A stretch of 64,000 bases of DNA from CAWAYR01 sp050250875 (GTDB lineage Bacteria > Acidobacteriota > Vicinamibacteria > Vicinamibacterales > UBA2999): contig JBFWNV010000009.1 in the NCBI GenBank assembly GCA_050250875.1, positions 1 through 64,000 of the forward strand, written 5' to 3'. How positions within the stretch are numbered: the stretch's first letter is position 1; every line of letters begins with the position of its first letter. Position numbers and translations under genes: made by a program. Under the pieces are notes generated by a model that was given only the letters and a program-made list of their open reading frames with translations, did no database searches and was not told the origin of the DNA. Positions 16,019 through 23,465 of this stretch are shown in pieces.

Positions 16019-17344
16019 TTACAGCTGGGCACCGAACTGCGCCAGCGAGCTGCTCTGGCTCTTGAGCATCGACATCGCCTGGTCGGCGGCGATGAACTCG
16101 CGCTGCAGGGCGGCGCGACGCAGCGCCAGGCGTTCCTGCATGGCCGCGATCTGGTCGCTGAAGCGCGACGCCTGTTCGGTGAGCTGCTTGCGCGCGCCGG
16201 GCAGCAGTCCATCGGCCTGGGTGTAGCCGGCCAGCAGGTCGTCGAGGCCGGCGAACACGCCCGGCGTCACGTCGTCGCCGGTGAACAGCGTGGCGAGCGT
16301 GGCGGTGCCGGCGGCGATCGCTTCGCCGAGCTGCGTCTCGTCGAGCTCCAGCGTGCCGGTCCGGGTGAGCTGGATGCCGGCCTGGCTCAGCGCCGTGAGG
16401 GCGCCGCCAGTCGCATACTCCTGGGACAGGGCGCCGCGCAGCTGGGCGCGCAGCTGACGGAGCAGCGGATCGCGACCGATGCTCGACTCTTCGCCGCGGC
16501 CGGCCGCGGCCGACTGATCGGTGGCGAACTTGACCAGGTCGTTGTAGGCAGTGATGAACGTCTGGACGCGCTCCTTCAGGGCGGCGTTGTCCGTTGTCAC
16601 GTCGACGGCGATGGTGCTGGCCGGGTCCTGGCGGAACAGCGTCAACGACACCCCGGGGATCGCGGCGTCGACCGTGTTGCTGGCGCTGGTCACCGGGATG
16701 TTGTTCACGGTGAACGCCGCGTCCGCGGCGTCGACGGCGTTGGCGCCGAAGCTGATGCCGGTCCCGCCGGTGAGGTTGTTGGTGATCGTGAAGGCGTTGG
16801 CCGCGCCGGTGTCGCGGGCGGTGAGCACCAGGCGATAGCTCGACGGACCGGTCTGGACGACGGTGGCGCGCGCCGGCGGGTCGCTCGACTGGTTGATGGC
16901 GTCGGCGAGCTGCTGCAGGGTGGCGGAAGCGGCCAGGGTGACGGTGACGTCGCCGATGGTGATGGTCCCGCCGGAGGCGACGATGGTCGTGTCGGCGTCG
17001 GGAGCCGTCGTCGTCGAGGCGGTCACCTGGGCACGGGCCAGCTGGGTGACGACGACGTCGTAGCGGCCGGGCTGCGCGGCCGCGCCGGCCGAGACCGACA
17101 CGGCCTCGGGATCGTTGCTGACGGCGGCGAAGCCGGCGAACGATTCGCCGGTCAGCTTGGCCGCCGCCTGCTGCAGGGCGACGACGCGGGACGTGAGCTG
17201 GTCGAAACCGGTGGCGCGGGCCTGGAGGGCGGTCTGACGGGTCTGCAGCGCAGTGAGCGGCTGGCTCTCCTGCGTCATGATGCTGTTCAGGATCAGCGTG
17301 AAGTCGATGCTGTTGAACCCGCTGAACGTGATCGGGGATCCCAC
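16019..17344 (-). CDS. fliD: FliD, filament cap protein
   Basis: 441 residues from GTG with AAAGGAG 5 nt upstream. The N-terminus GSPITFSGFNSIDFTLILNS, then PLTALQTRQTALQAR matches FliD (family: SGlDt..li..lm..e..Pl..l). C-terminal region IGRDPLLRQLRAQLRGALS, then LSQAGIQLTRTGTLELDE is the conserved FliD_C. Five subunits cap the filament and insert flagellin. It is separated from flagellin by 147 bp that include a G12 run. Confidence 0.95.
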   Translation of the reverse strand: MGSPITFSGFNSIDFTLILNSIMTQESQPLTALQTRQTALQARATGFDQLTSRVVALQQAAAKLTGESFAGFAAVSNDPEAVSVSAGAAAQPGRYDVVVTQLARAQVTASTTTAPDADTTIVASGGTITIGDVTVTLAASATLQQLADAINQSSDPPARATVVQTGPSSYRLVLTARDTGAANAFTITNNLTGGTGISFGANAVDAADAAFTVNNIPVTSASNTVDAAIPGVSLTLFRQDPASTIAVDVTTDNAALKERVQTFITAYNDLVKFATDQSAAAGRGEESSIGRDPLLRQLRAQLRGALSQEYATGGALTALSQAGIQLTRTGTLELDETQLGEAIAAGTATLATLFTGDDVTPGVFAGLDDLLAGYTQADGLLPGARKQLTEQASRFSDQIAAMQERLALRRAALQREFIAADQAMSMLKSQSSSLAQFGAQL

Positions 17345-17384
17345 TGGTGCTCCTTTGGCCGGTGCCGTCGTGGCCCGGCCCCCG

Positions 17385-17403
17385 TCTGCGGTGCGAAACC
17401 GCG
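17385..17403 (-). terminator. Weak hairpin between flagellin and fliD
   Basis: On the minus strand GCGGT-TTCGC-ACCGC can form a 5-bp stem with a 5-nt loop, after the G/C-rich tract that follows flagellin. There is no T-run, so factor-independent termination is uncertain. It could attenuate read-through from the abundant flagellin message into fliD. Confidence 0.25.
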
Positions 17404-17449
17404 GCCATGTGCTTTTGCGCGCTGGGGGTGGGGGCGCGGGCGGGGTGTC

Positions 17450-17461
17450 GGGGGGGGGGGG
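17450..17461. repeat. G12 homopolymer between flagellin and fliD
   Basis: Twelve consecutive G on the plus strand (C on the coding strand), 31 bp after the flagellin stop and about 105 bp upstream of the fliD start. Such runs slip during replication and in other motile bacteria switch flagellar or glycan genes. Here it is intergenic, so it could change only spacing or structure. Assembly error is also possible. Confidence 0.8.
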
Positions 17462-17491
17462 TCCGCCCGCCGCGCCGGTCCGGGGGTGGCG

Positions 17492-18292
17492 TTAGCGGAG
17501 CAGGCCGAGGACGGCCGAGCCCTGCTGGTTGGCCTGCGCCAGGGCGGCCAGACCGCTCTGGGTGAGGATGTTGTAGCGCGTCAGGTTGGTCGACTCCTCG
17601 GCCATGTTGGCGTCGCGGATGCGGCTCTCGGCGGCCTTGGTGTTGACGATCTGGTACTGCGCCAGGTTGATGGCGTACTGCAGGCGGTTCTGGAGCGAAC
17701 CGATGGTGCCCACCGCCTCACCGACCGCGCCGACGGCGGTGGTGATCGCGGTCAGCGCGGCGGCCGCGCCGGCGGCGGTCGCGACGGCCGTGCCGGCGAC
17801 GGTCAGGGTCGTCGTGTCGGCGGCGCCGATCGTGCCGCCCACGGTGCCGTCGGCGCCGTCGTTGCTGACGAACACCGAGAAGCCCTGGGCCGCGCCCAGC
17901 TCGGCGACGTTCACCTCGCGGGTGATTTCCGACAGGATCGCCTGGTACTCGGCGTCCAGCGTCGCGCGGTTGCCGGTGAAGCCGGCCGACGCCGACTGCG
18001 TGGCCAGCGTCGCCATGCGGTCGAGCAGGTTCGAGATGTTGTCGAGCGCGCCGTTCTTGATCTGCAGCGTCGAGAGCCCGTCGTTCGCGTTGCGGATGCC
18101 CTGGTTCAGCACCGCCTGCTCGGAGCGGTAGGCGTTGGCGACGGCGAGGCCCGCCGCGTCGTCACCGGCCATGTTGATGCGCAGACCGCTCGACAGCCGA
18201 GTGATCGCCTTCTGCAGGCCGATGTTGGTGGTGTTCAGGTTCGCCTGGGCGTTCTGGGCCGAGACGTTGCTGACGACTGAAAACGAAGCCAT
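17492..18292 (-). CDS. fliC: Flagellin, filament subunit
   Basis: 266 residues, a short flagellin. The N-terminal D0/D1 has NLNTTNIGLQKAITRLSSGL, then RINMAGDDAAGLAVAN; the C-terminal D1/D0 has AESRIRDANMAEESTNLTRY, then NILTQSGLAALAQANQ and ending VLGLLR. The central ~60 residues are Ala/Thr/Gly-rich and replace large D2/D3 domains; their Thr/Ser are candidate glycosylation sites. It is expressed divergently from the operon at 18460, with a sigma-28 promoter, a CsrA-type leader hairpin and a very strong ribosome-binding site. Confidence 0.97.
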   Translation of the reverse strand: MASFSVVSNVSAQNAQANLNTTNIGLQKAITRLSSGLRINMAGDDAAGLAVANAYRSEQAVLNQGIRNANDGLSTLQIKNGALDNISNLLDRMATLATQSASAGFTGNRATLDAEYQAILSEITREVNVAELGAAQGFSVFVSNDGADGTVGGTIGAADTTTLTVAGTAVATAAGAAAALTAITTAVGAVGEAVGTIGSLQNRLQYAINLAQYQIVNTKAAESRIRDANMAEESTNLTRYNILTQSGLAALAQANQQGSAVLGLLR

Positions 18293-18300
18293 TCGTACTC

Positions 18301-18308
18301 TCCTCCTT
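18301..18308 (-). promoter_or_regulatory. Flagellin ribosome-binding site overlapping a GGA CsrA-type site
   Basis: The coding strand reads AAGGAGGA, 8 nt before the ATG. It is an optimal Shine-Dalgarno and contains two GGA triplets, so CsrA bound here would block ribosomes. It forms the second half of a two-site arrangement with the hairpin upstream. Confidence 0.65.
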
Positions 18309-18317
18309 GAAGCGACG

Positions 18318-18335
18318 ACCGGCGTCCTTGCCGGT
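18318..18335 (-). promoter_or_regulatory. CsrA-type hairpin in the flagellin leader
   Basis: The coding strand reads ACCGGC-AAGGAC-GCCGGT: a perfect 6-bp stem presenting ANGGA in a 6-nt loop, the preferred CsrA ligand. It lies 10 nt upstream of the ribosome-binding site. B. subtilis hag has the same two-site layout, and fliW-csrA are encoded 4 kb away. Confidence 0.7.
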
Positions 18336-18374
18336 CCCGCGCGGGAGGTTGCGGCCCCCCACGACTCCGACAGG

Positions 18375-18401
18375 TAATCGGGCACCCCTCGGCCTTCTTG
18401 A
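18375..18401 (-). promoter_or_regulatory. Sigma-28 (FliA) promoter of flagellin
   Basis: On the minus strand TCAAGAAG, 11 nt, CCCGATTA. It agrees with the FliA consensus TAAAGTTT-N11-GCCGATAA in T.AAG and CCGAT.A with exact spacing. Predicted start is about 18368, giving a leader of about 75 nt that contains the CsrA-type hairpin. Confidence 0.75.
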
Positions 18402-18417
18402 ATCGCCTCCGCCCGGC

Positions 18418-18433
18418 TGGCACGGTTTCGGCT
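18418..18433 (+). promoter_or_regulatory. Sigma-54-type -24/-12 element before the glycan/stator operon
   Basis: TGGCACG-N4-CGGCT compared with the RpoN consensus TGGCACG-N4-TTGCW. The -24 block is perfect and the -12 GC dinucleotide is at the correct distance; the two T of the -12 block are missing. Predicted start about 18443, 17 nt before the ATG at 18460 and just ahead of a GGAAGGA ribosome-binding site. Confidence 0.5.
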
Positions 18434-18459
18434 CCTGACCGGGGTCGGAAGGACGACCG

Positions 18460-19065
18460 ATGACCGAATGCCTGGTGAACGACGCCCCGGTGGCGGTGGA
18501 TTTCCGGCCGGAAACGTGGGGAGAACTGCTCGCCCAGCTCGACCGCGCGCTCGGCCGTGACCGCCGGGTGGTGACGGCGGTGCGATTCGACGGTGTCGAC
18601 GAACCGTCATTTCGCGGCCCGGCACAGAGCCGCCGGGCGCTGGCCCCGGTGACCCGCATCGACATCGAGGCCGTCGAGGCGTCACGCCTGCTCGCCGAGG
18701 CGCTGGCGGCGGCGGGGGAGAGCCTGCCGGCGTTGGCCGAGGGGGCCCGGGCGACCGCGGCCGCCTACCGCGCCGGCGCGGCCGACGCGCACCAGCAGCT
18801 CACCGCGCTGGTCGCCGCCGTCCACTCCCTGGTGGCCCTGACGACCGCCGCCGCGAACGCGGCGCGGGCCGCCCAGGGCGCGGCGGCGCCGGCCGACGCC
18901 GCCGTCGCCCTGCACTGTCGCGGCGTCGAGTCGGCGCTGACGGCGCTCATCGACCGGCATGGCGCCGCCGATTGGGGCGGCCTCGCCGACACCCTCGACG
19001 GCGCGCTGGCCACGGCCGTGCTCGACTGGCGCCGGGTGCTGCAGGCCATCGAGGAGGCGGCATGA
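18460..19065 (+). CDS. Unknown helical protein, first gene of the operon divergent from flagellin
   Basis: 201 residues, family not recognised. The N-terminal ~50 residues look like a small beta/helix unit (WGELLAQLDRALGRDRRVVT, then AVRFDGVDEPSF). The rest is Ala-rich helix with heptad character (SRLLAEALAAAGESLPALAE, then LTALVAAVHSLVALTTAAAN). No signal peptide or membrane segment. It is the first gene behind a sigma-54-like element, is divergent from flagellin, and overlaps the next gene by 4 nt, so a flagellar or glycan accessory role is likely but unproven. Confidence 0.7.
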   Translation: MTECLVNDAPVAVDFRPETWGELLAQLDRALGRDRRVVTAVRFDGVDEPSFRGPAQSRRALAPVTRIDIEAVEASRLLAEALAAAGESLPALAEGARATAAAYRAGAADAHQQLTALVAAVHSLVALTTAAANAARAAQGAAAPADAAVALHCRGVESALTALIDRHGAADWGGLADTLDGALATAVLDWRRVLQAIEEAA

Positions 19066-19580
19066 GCGTGCTCTGCACCCATCCCGCCGTGGGGTGCGCG
19101 TCGATCCTCTACGCCGCCACCGGCCGTCGTCTGTGGTATCGCTGCGATCCCGAGACGCATCACGTCGTCGTGACCGACGATGCCGGCACCGCGGTGCGGG
19201 CGTTCGGCGGTCGGGGGCGCGGACCGGGTCGGCTCGACACCCCGCTCGACGTGACCTTCGTGCAGCCGCAGTTCGCCGGCGAGCATCTGCCCGCCGGCCA
19301 TGCCGACGGGATCTGGGTGGCGGTGGCCGACTACGGCAACCGGCGCGTGCAGGTCTTCGAACTCGACGGCGCGGTGGTCGGCGAGATCGTCCTCGACGGC
19401 GCCGGCGACGCGCCGTGGCCGCCGGCGGCGCTGGCGTGGCGGGCGCCGGTGCTGGAAGTCGAAGGTCTCGAGGGCGCGCGGACCCGCGTGCACCTGAGCG
19501 GGGCCCTGCTGGCCGCCACGTCGGCCCGCGGCGAGCGCCGGCGCCGGCCCGAGCCGTTCGGGGTGGAGGCGCGCCACTGA
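19062..19580 (+). CDS. NHL-repeat-like small protein
   Basis: 172 residues. RRLWYRCDPETHHVVVTDDA, FGGRGRGPGRLDTPLDVTFV and IWVAVADYGNRRVQVFELDG are characteristic of NHL/beta-propeller blades (pattern G..G...G.f..P.gv ... vaDt.NhRvqvf). Only about two blades are present, so it is not a full six-bladed propeller unless it oligomerises. No signal peptide is clear. It overlaps both neighbours and is coupled to the aminotransferase; function unknown. Confidence 0.7.
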   Translation: MSVLCTHPAVGCASILYAATGRRLWYRCDPETHHVVVTDDAGTAVRAFGGRGRGPGRLDTPLDVTFVQPQFAGEHLPAGHADGIWVAVADYGNRRVQVFELDGAVVGEIVLDGAGDAPWPPAALAWRAPVLEVEGLEGARTRVHLSGALLAATSARGERRRRPEPFGVEARH

Positions 19581-20746
19581 TGGCTGTCGACACGATGCCG
19601 GCCGCCGGCTTCGCGCCGCCGTGCCACGGTCAGGCCGAGATCGACGAGGTGGTCGCCACCCTGCAGTCGGGTTGGCTGTCGACCGGACCGCGCGTGCGCC
19701 GCTTCGAAGCCGCCTTCGCCGACTACGTCGGCGCTCGTCACGCCGTCGCCGTCAACTCGTGCACGGCCGCGCTGCATCTGGCGCTGCTGGCGCTCGACGT
19801 CGGCGTCGGTGACGAGGTGATCACCAGCCCGATGACGTTCTGCGCCACCGCCAACGTCGTCGTGCACACCGGCGCGACGCCGCGCTTCGCCGACATCGAT
19901 CCCGAGACGTGGAACCTCACGCCGGCCGCCGCCGCGGCCGCGCTGACCCCGTACACACGGGTGCTGCTGCCGGTGCACTACGCCGGGCGCGCCGCCGATC
20001 TCGCCGGCTTCCGGGCCCTGGCCGCCGCGCACGGGGCCGCCGTGGTCGATGACGCGGCGCACGCCGTCGAGGCGGTGACGGCCGGGGCCAAGGTGGGCGC
20101 CGCCGCTGACATCACGTGTTTCAGCTTCTACGCGACCACGAACCTCACGACCCGTGAGGGCGGGATGATCACCACCGGGTCGGAGGCGTGGGCCGACTTC
20201 ATCCGCACCGCCTCGCGGCACGGCATCAGCAAGGACGGCTGGGCCCGCTACGGCCCGCAGGCCACCGCGCACGACGACGTCCTGCTGCCGGGCTACGAGT
20301 ACAACATGATGGACGTGCAGGCCGCCATCGGCCTGCACCAGCTCGCCGGGCTGCCGGCGCGCCTGGCCCGCCGCGACGCGGTGTGGCGCACCTACGACGC
20401 GCTGCTCGCCGATCTGCCGCTGACGCGGCCGGCGCCGGTGGCGCCGGGCGACGTCCACGCCCGCCATCTCTACACTGTACTGGTCGAGGCCGACTCGGGC
20501 TGGACCCGTGATGCGCTGGCCGCCCACCTGGCCGCGCAGGGCATCGCCACCAGCGTGCACTTCCGCGCCCTGCACCGCCAGCCGTACTACCAGCAGCGTT
20601 TCGGGTTGCGCCGCGGCATGTTCCCGGTGGCCGAGCGGGTGTCCGACGCCGTGTTGTCGCTGCCGCTCCATGCCGGGATGAGCGAGGCCCAGGCCGAGAC
20701 GGTCGCCCAAGCGATTCGGCGGGCGATTCTGGGACGGGCGCGGTGA
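19580..20746 (+). CDS. PseC-like DegT/DnrJ sugar aminotransferase with Thr at the PLP-lysine position
   Basis: 388 residues, the family's length. The fold-type I signatures are intact: VNSCTAALHLALLALDVGVG, then TFCATANVVVHTGATPRFAD, and DDAAHA for the PLP-ring aspartate. The lysine motif, normally FSF-[HY]-A-x-K-N-[IL]-T-x-x-EGG, reads FSFYATTNLTTREGG: residue 187 is Thr (codon ACG at 20138-20140). Without Lys no internal aldimine can form; ColD-type sugar dehydratases also lack it (His). A one-base error from AAG cannot be excluded. Context (PseG- and PseI-like genes) points to C4 amination of a UDP-keto sugar for a nonulosonic acid. Confidence 0.8.
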   Translation: MAVDTMPAAGFAPPCHGQAEIDEVVATLQSGWLSTGPRVRRFEAAFADYVGARHAVAVNSCTAALHLALLALDVGVGDEVITSPMTFCATANVVVHTGATPRFADIDPETWNLTPAAAAAALTPYTRVLLPVHYAGRAADLAGFRALAAAHGAAVVDDAAHAVEAVTAGAKVGAAADITCFSFYATTNLTTREGGMITTGSEAWADFIRTASRHGISKDGWARYGPQATAHDDVLLPGYEYNMMDVQAAIGLHQLAGLPARLARRDAVWRTYDALLADLPLTRPAPVAPGDVHARHLYTVLVEADSGWTRDALAAHLAAQGIATSVHFRALHRQPYYQQRFGLRRGMFPVAERVSDAVLSLPLHAGMSEAQAETVAQAIRRAILGRAR

Positions 20747-21723
20747 TGCCGATTACCCCCGGGATGACCGTCCTCTTTCGCGTCGCGGCGGGGCCGCGCG
20801 TGGGTTTCGGACACCTGGTCCGGTGCCGGTCGCTGGCGCGGGCGCTCGGCGTCGCGCCGCGGGTGGTCATCCGCGGCAACGCGACGACCCGCCGCCGCGC
20901 CGCGTCCCTCGGGTGGCAGGTGGTCGCGGGCCAGGCGTCACGGCTCGCCGTCGATCGGCCGGCCCTCCTCGTCATCGACGATCCGTCGGCTGCCGCGGCC
21001 GCGGTGTGGCTGCGGGCCGCCAGGCGGCTGGCGATTCCGGTGGCGTCGCTGCACGACGTCGGGCTGGCGCCGGTGGCCTCGCAGCTCTCGATCGACGGCA
21101 GTGCCGGTCGTACGGCGGCCTGTGGGACCATCGCCGCCCTGCGCGGTCCGCGCTTCGCCGTGCTGGATCCGGCGGTGGCGGCGGTGCGGCGACGGCGCGG
21201 GCGCACCGCGTCGGCGCCCTCGGTCCTGGTCGCCCTTGGCGGCGGCAGTCACGCCCGGCGCGGCATCACCGCGCTGGTCCGGGCGCTGACGGCGGCGGCG
21301 CCAGGGCTCGAGGTCAGGGTGGCCGCCGGGTTCACCGCCACGTCGAGGCATCGGCTGCCGGCCGGCCGATTCGTCTTCGCGCCGGCCGGACTGGCCACCG
21401 AACTGGCGCGCGCCACGGTGGCGGTCGTCGGCGGTGGAGTCACCGCCTACGAGGCGTGCGCGCTCGGCGTGCCGGCCGTCGTCACCGCCGTCGTGCCCGC
21501 CCAGCAGCCGACCGTCGCCGCGCTGGCACGTGCCGGCGCGGTCGTCGCCGGTGGGCGCTTCCGTTCCGCCGGCGACGCCCGCCGTCTCGCCGGGGCGATC
21601 GTCCGGCTGCTCGACGACGAGGCCCGGCGGCGGGCGCTGGCCCGGCGGGGCCGTCGCCTCGTCGATGGCCGCGGCGCCCTGCGCGTCGCCGCGGCGCTGC
21701 GGAGGATGGCCCATGCGGCCTGA
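20743..21723 (+). CDS. PseG-like UDP-sugar hydrolase
   Basis: 326 residues, GT-B/MurG-like. N-terminal RVGFGHLVRCRSLARAL matches the PseG motif GxGHxxRCxxLA, containing the catalytic His; the C-terminal VAVVGGGVTAYEACALGVPA matches the nucleotide-binding motif. In the pseudaminate pathway this enzyme removes UDP from the 2,4-diacetamido sugar. It is coupled to the aminotransferase (4-nt overlap) and to the HAD gene (11-nt overlap). ATG 20746, the second codon, or ATG 20764 are other possible starts. Confidence 0.8.
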   Translation: MMPITPGMTVLFRVAAGPRVGFGHLVRCRSLARALGVAPRVVIRGNATTRRRAASLGWQVVAGQASRLAVDRPALLVIDDPSAAAAAVWLRAARRLAIPVASLHDVGLAPVASQLSIDGSAGRTAACGTIAALRGPRFAVLDPAVAAVRRRRGRTASAPSVLVALGGGSHARRGITALVRALTAAAPGLEVRVAAGFTATSRHRLPAGRFVFAPAGLATELARATVAVVGGGVTAYEACALGVPAVVTAVVPAQQPTVAALARAGAVVAGGRFRSAGDARRLAGAIVRLLDDEARRRALARRGRRLVDGRGALRVAAALRRMAHAA

Positions 21724-22405
21724 GCCGCGCGCGCTGCTCTTCGATCTCGACGACACGCTGCACCCGCGGCGGCGCTTCGTGCTGAGCGGCCTGCGCGCCG
21801 TCGCCACGCACGTCGCCGTCACGTCCGGCGTGCCACTGGCGACGGTGACCGCCATCCTCGCCAGGGCGGTGCGCCGTCAACCCGGTCGCGAACTGCAGGC
21901 CCTGATCGCCGCGCTGGATCTGCCGACCGACCACGTCGCCGCGCTGGTCGAGGTCGTGCGCGCGCACGCCCCGGCGATTCGCCTCGACCGGGCCACCCGG
22001 GGCGTGCTCCAGCGGCTGCGCGGGGCGTGGCGGCTCGGCGTCGTCACCAACGGCGTGGCCGAGGTGCAGCAGCGCAAGGTCGCGGCTCTCGGGCTGGGCG
22101 CGCTGGTCGACACGGTGATCTACGCCACGGCCGGCGGCCGGCCGGGGAAACCGGCGGCGGCCCCCTTCCTCGAGGCGTGCGCCCGGCTCGCCGTGCCGCC
22201 GTCGCGCGCCGTCTTCGTCGGCGACGACATGACGGTCGACATCGAAGGGGCCGCGGCGGTGGGGATGAAGACCGTCTGGCTGGCGCCGCGCCACCGGCGC
22301 GGCGCCGGCGGCCCGCATGCCGACATCACCGTGCACACGATCGCCGACGTGCCGGCGGCGGCCCGCCGCCTGCTGCCGTCGTGGTGGAGTCCCTATGCAG
22401 CCTGA
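21713..22405 (+). CDS. HAD-superfamily hydrolase of the nonulosonate operon
   Basis: 230 residues. Motif I is FDLDDTL (nucleophile D11, acid/base D13), motif II is VTNG, and motif III/IV is RPGKPAAAPF with FVGDDMTVDIEGAAAVGMKT. This is the subfamily I cap arrangement of small phosphatases. Nestled between the PseG-like and NeuB-like genes, with 11-nt overlaps on both sides, it could dephosphorylate a nonulosonate 9-phosphate or an intermediate; the substrate is inferred from context only. Confidence 0.82.
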   Translation: MRPEPRALLFDLDDTLHPRRRFVLSGLRAVATHVAVTSGVPLATVTAILARAVRRQPGRELQALIAALDLPTDHVAALVEVVRAHAPAIRLDRATRGVLQRLRGAWRLGVVTNGVAEVQQRKVAALGLGALVDTVIYATAGGRPGKPAAAPFLEACARLAVPPSRAVFVGDDMTVDIEGAAAVGMKTVWLAPRHRRGAGGPHADITVHTIADVPAAARRLLPSWWSPYAA

Positions 22406-23465
22406 CGTCGAGATGCGGCTCGGTCCGCACGTCGCCGGCCCCGGCCATCCGCTGTTCGTGATCGCCGAGCTCGGGCTCAACCACGGCGGATCGGTCGACC
22501 GCGCGCTCGACCTGGTCGATGCCGCCGCCGCGGCGGGCGCCTCGGCGATCAAGCTGCAGACGCTCACCGCCGCCGCCCTGGTGGCGCCCGGGGCGCCGGC
22601 GCCGGCGCACGTCGCCGCGGCCTCGATGGTCGACTTCTTCCGCCGCTTCGAACTCGACGAGGCGGCGCACGCACGCATCGCCGCACGGGCCCGGACGCGG
22701 GGCCTGGCGGTGCTGGCGACGCCGCTGTCCGAGGCCGCGGTCCCGATGCTCGAGCGCATCGGCGTCGACGGCTACAAGATCGCCAGCGGCGACATCACCT
22801 GGGAGGCGCTGATCACGAAGGCGGCCGCGACGCGGAAGCCCGTGATCGTCTCGACCGGCATGGCGACGCTGGGCGACGCGCAGCGGGCGCTGGTGTGGGC
22901 GCTCCGCGCCGGCGCGCCCTCGGTCGCCCTCCTGCACTGCGTCTCGGCCTATCCGGTGCCGCGGGGCCACGAGAACCTCCGGGCCATCGCCACGCTCGGC
23001 ATGGCCTGCCAGGCCGTCGTCGGGCTCTCGGACCACGGCGCCGACACCTTCGCCGTGCCGGTGGCCGTGGCGATGGGCGCCGCGATCTACGAGCGGCACC
23101 TCATCCTCTCGGCCGACGACGACGCCGTCGACGCCGACGTGTCGAGCACGCCGGCCGAATTCGCCGACGTCGTCCGCGGCGCCGCTCGTGCCGCCGACGC
23201 GCTGGGGACCGGCGCGGTCGTGTGCCTGCCCGTGGAACGCGCCAACCTCGAGGCCAGCCGCCGCGGCCTCTACGCCCGCCGGCCGCTCGCGCCGGGCGAC
23301 GTGGTCGCCGCCGACGACATCATCGCCCTGCGTCCGGTCGCCGGCCTCGGCGCCGATCGGCAGCGCGACCTCATCGGCGCGCGGCTCACCCGGGCGGTGG
23401 CGGCCGGGGCGCCGTTCGTCGCCGCCGATCTCCCTCACCTCAAGGGCACCGAGCATGTCGCTTAA
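22395..23465 (+). CDS. NeuB/PseI-type nonulosonic acid synthase
   Basis: 356 residues, the usual length. NeuB domain: FVIAELGLNHGGSVDRALDL, GASAIKLQTL, GYKIASGDITWEALI, VIVSTGMATLGDA and LHCVSAYPVP. The C-terminal SAF/antifreeze-like domain begins near SRRGLYARRPLAPGDVVAAD. It condenses phosphoenolpyruvate with a 2,4-diacetamido or ManNAc-type hexose to give a sialic-acid-like C9 sugar. The PseG-type neighbour favours pseudaminic acid, but the dehydratase at 26664 looks more PglF-like, so the exact stereoisomer is open. Confidence 0.9.
   Translation: MQPDVEMRLGPHVAGPGHPLFVIAELGLNHGGSVDRALDLVDAAAAAGASAIKLQTLTAAALVAPGAPAPAHVAAASMVDFFRRFELDEAAHARIAARARTRGLAVLATPLSEAAVPMLERIGVDGYKIASGDITWEALITKAAATRKPVIVSTGMATLGDAQRALVWALRAGAPSVALLHCVSAYPVPRGHENLRAIATLGMACQAVVGLSDHGADTFAVPVAVAMGAAIYERHLILSADDDAVDADVSSTPAEFADVVRGAARAADALGTGAVVCLPVERANLEASRRGLYARRPLAPGDVVAADDIIALRPVAGLGADRQRDLIGARLTRAVAAGAPFVAADLPHLKGTEHVA

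Noticed and set aside
20748..20755. GCCGATTA resembling a FliA -10 at the start of the PseG-like gene
   Set aside because: The sequence 11 nt upstream (CTGGGACG) has no -35 similarity, and the gene overlaps its upstream neighbour.
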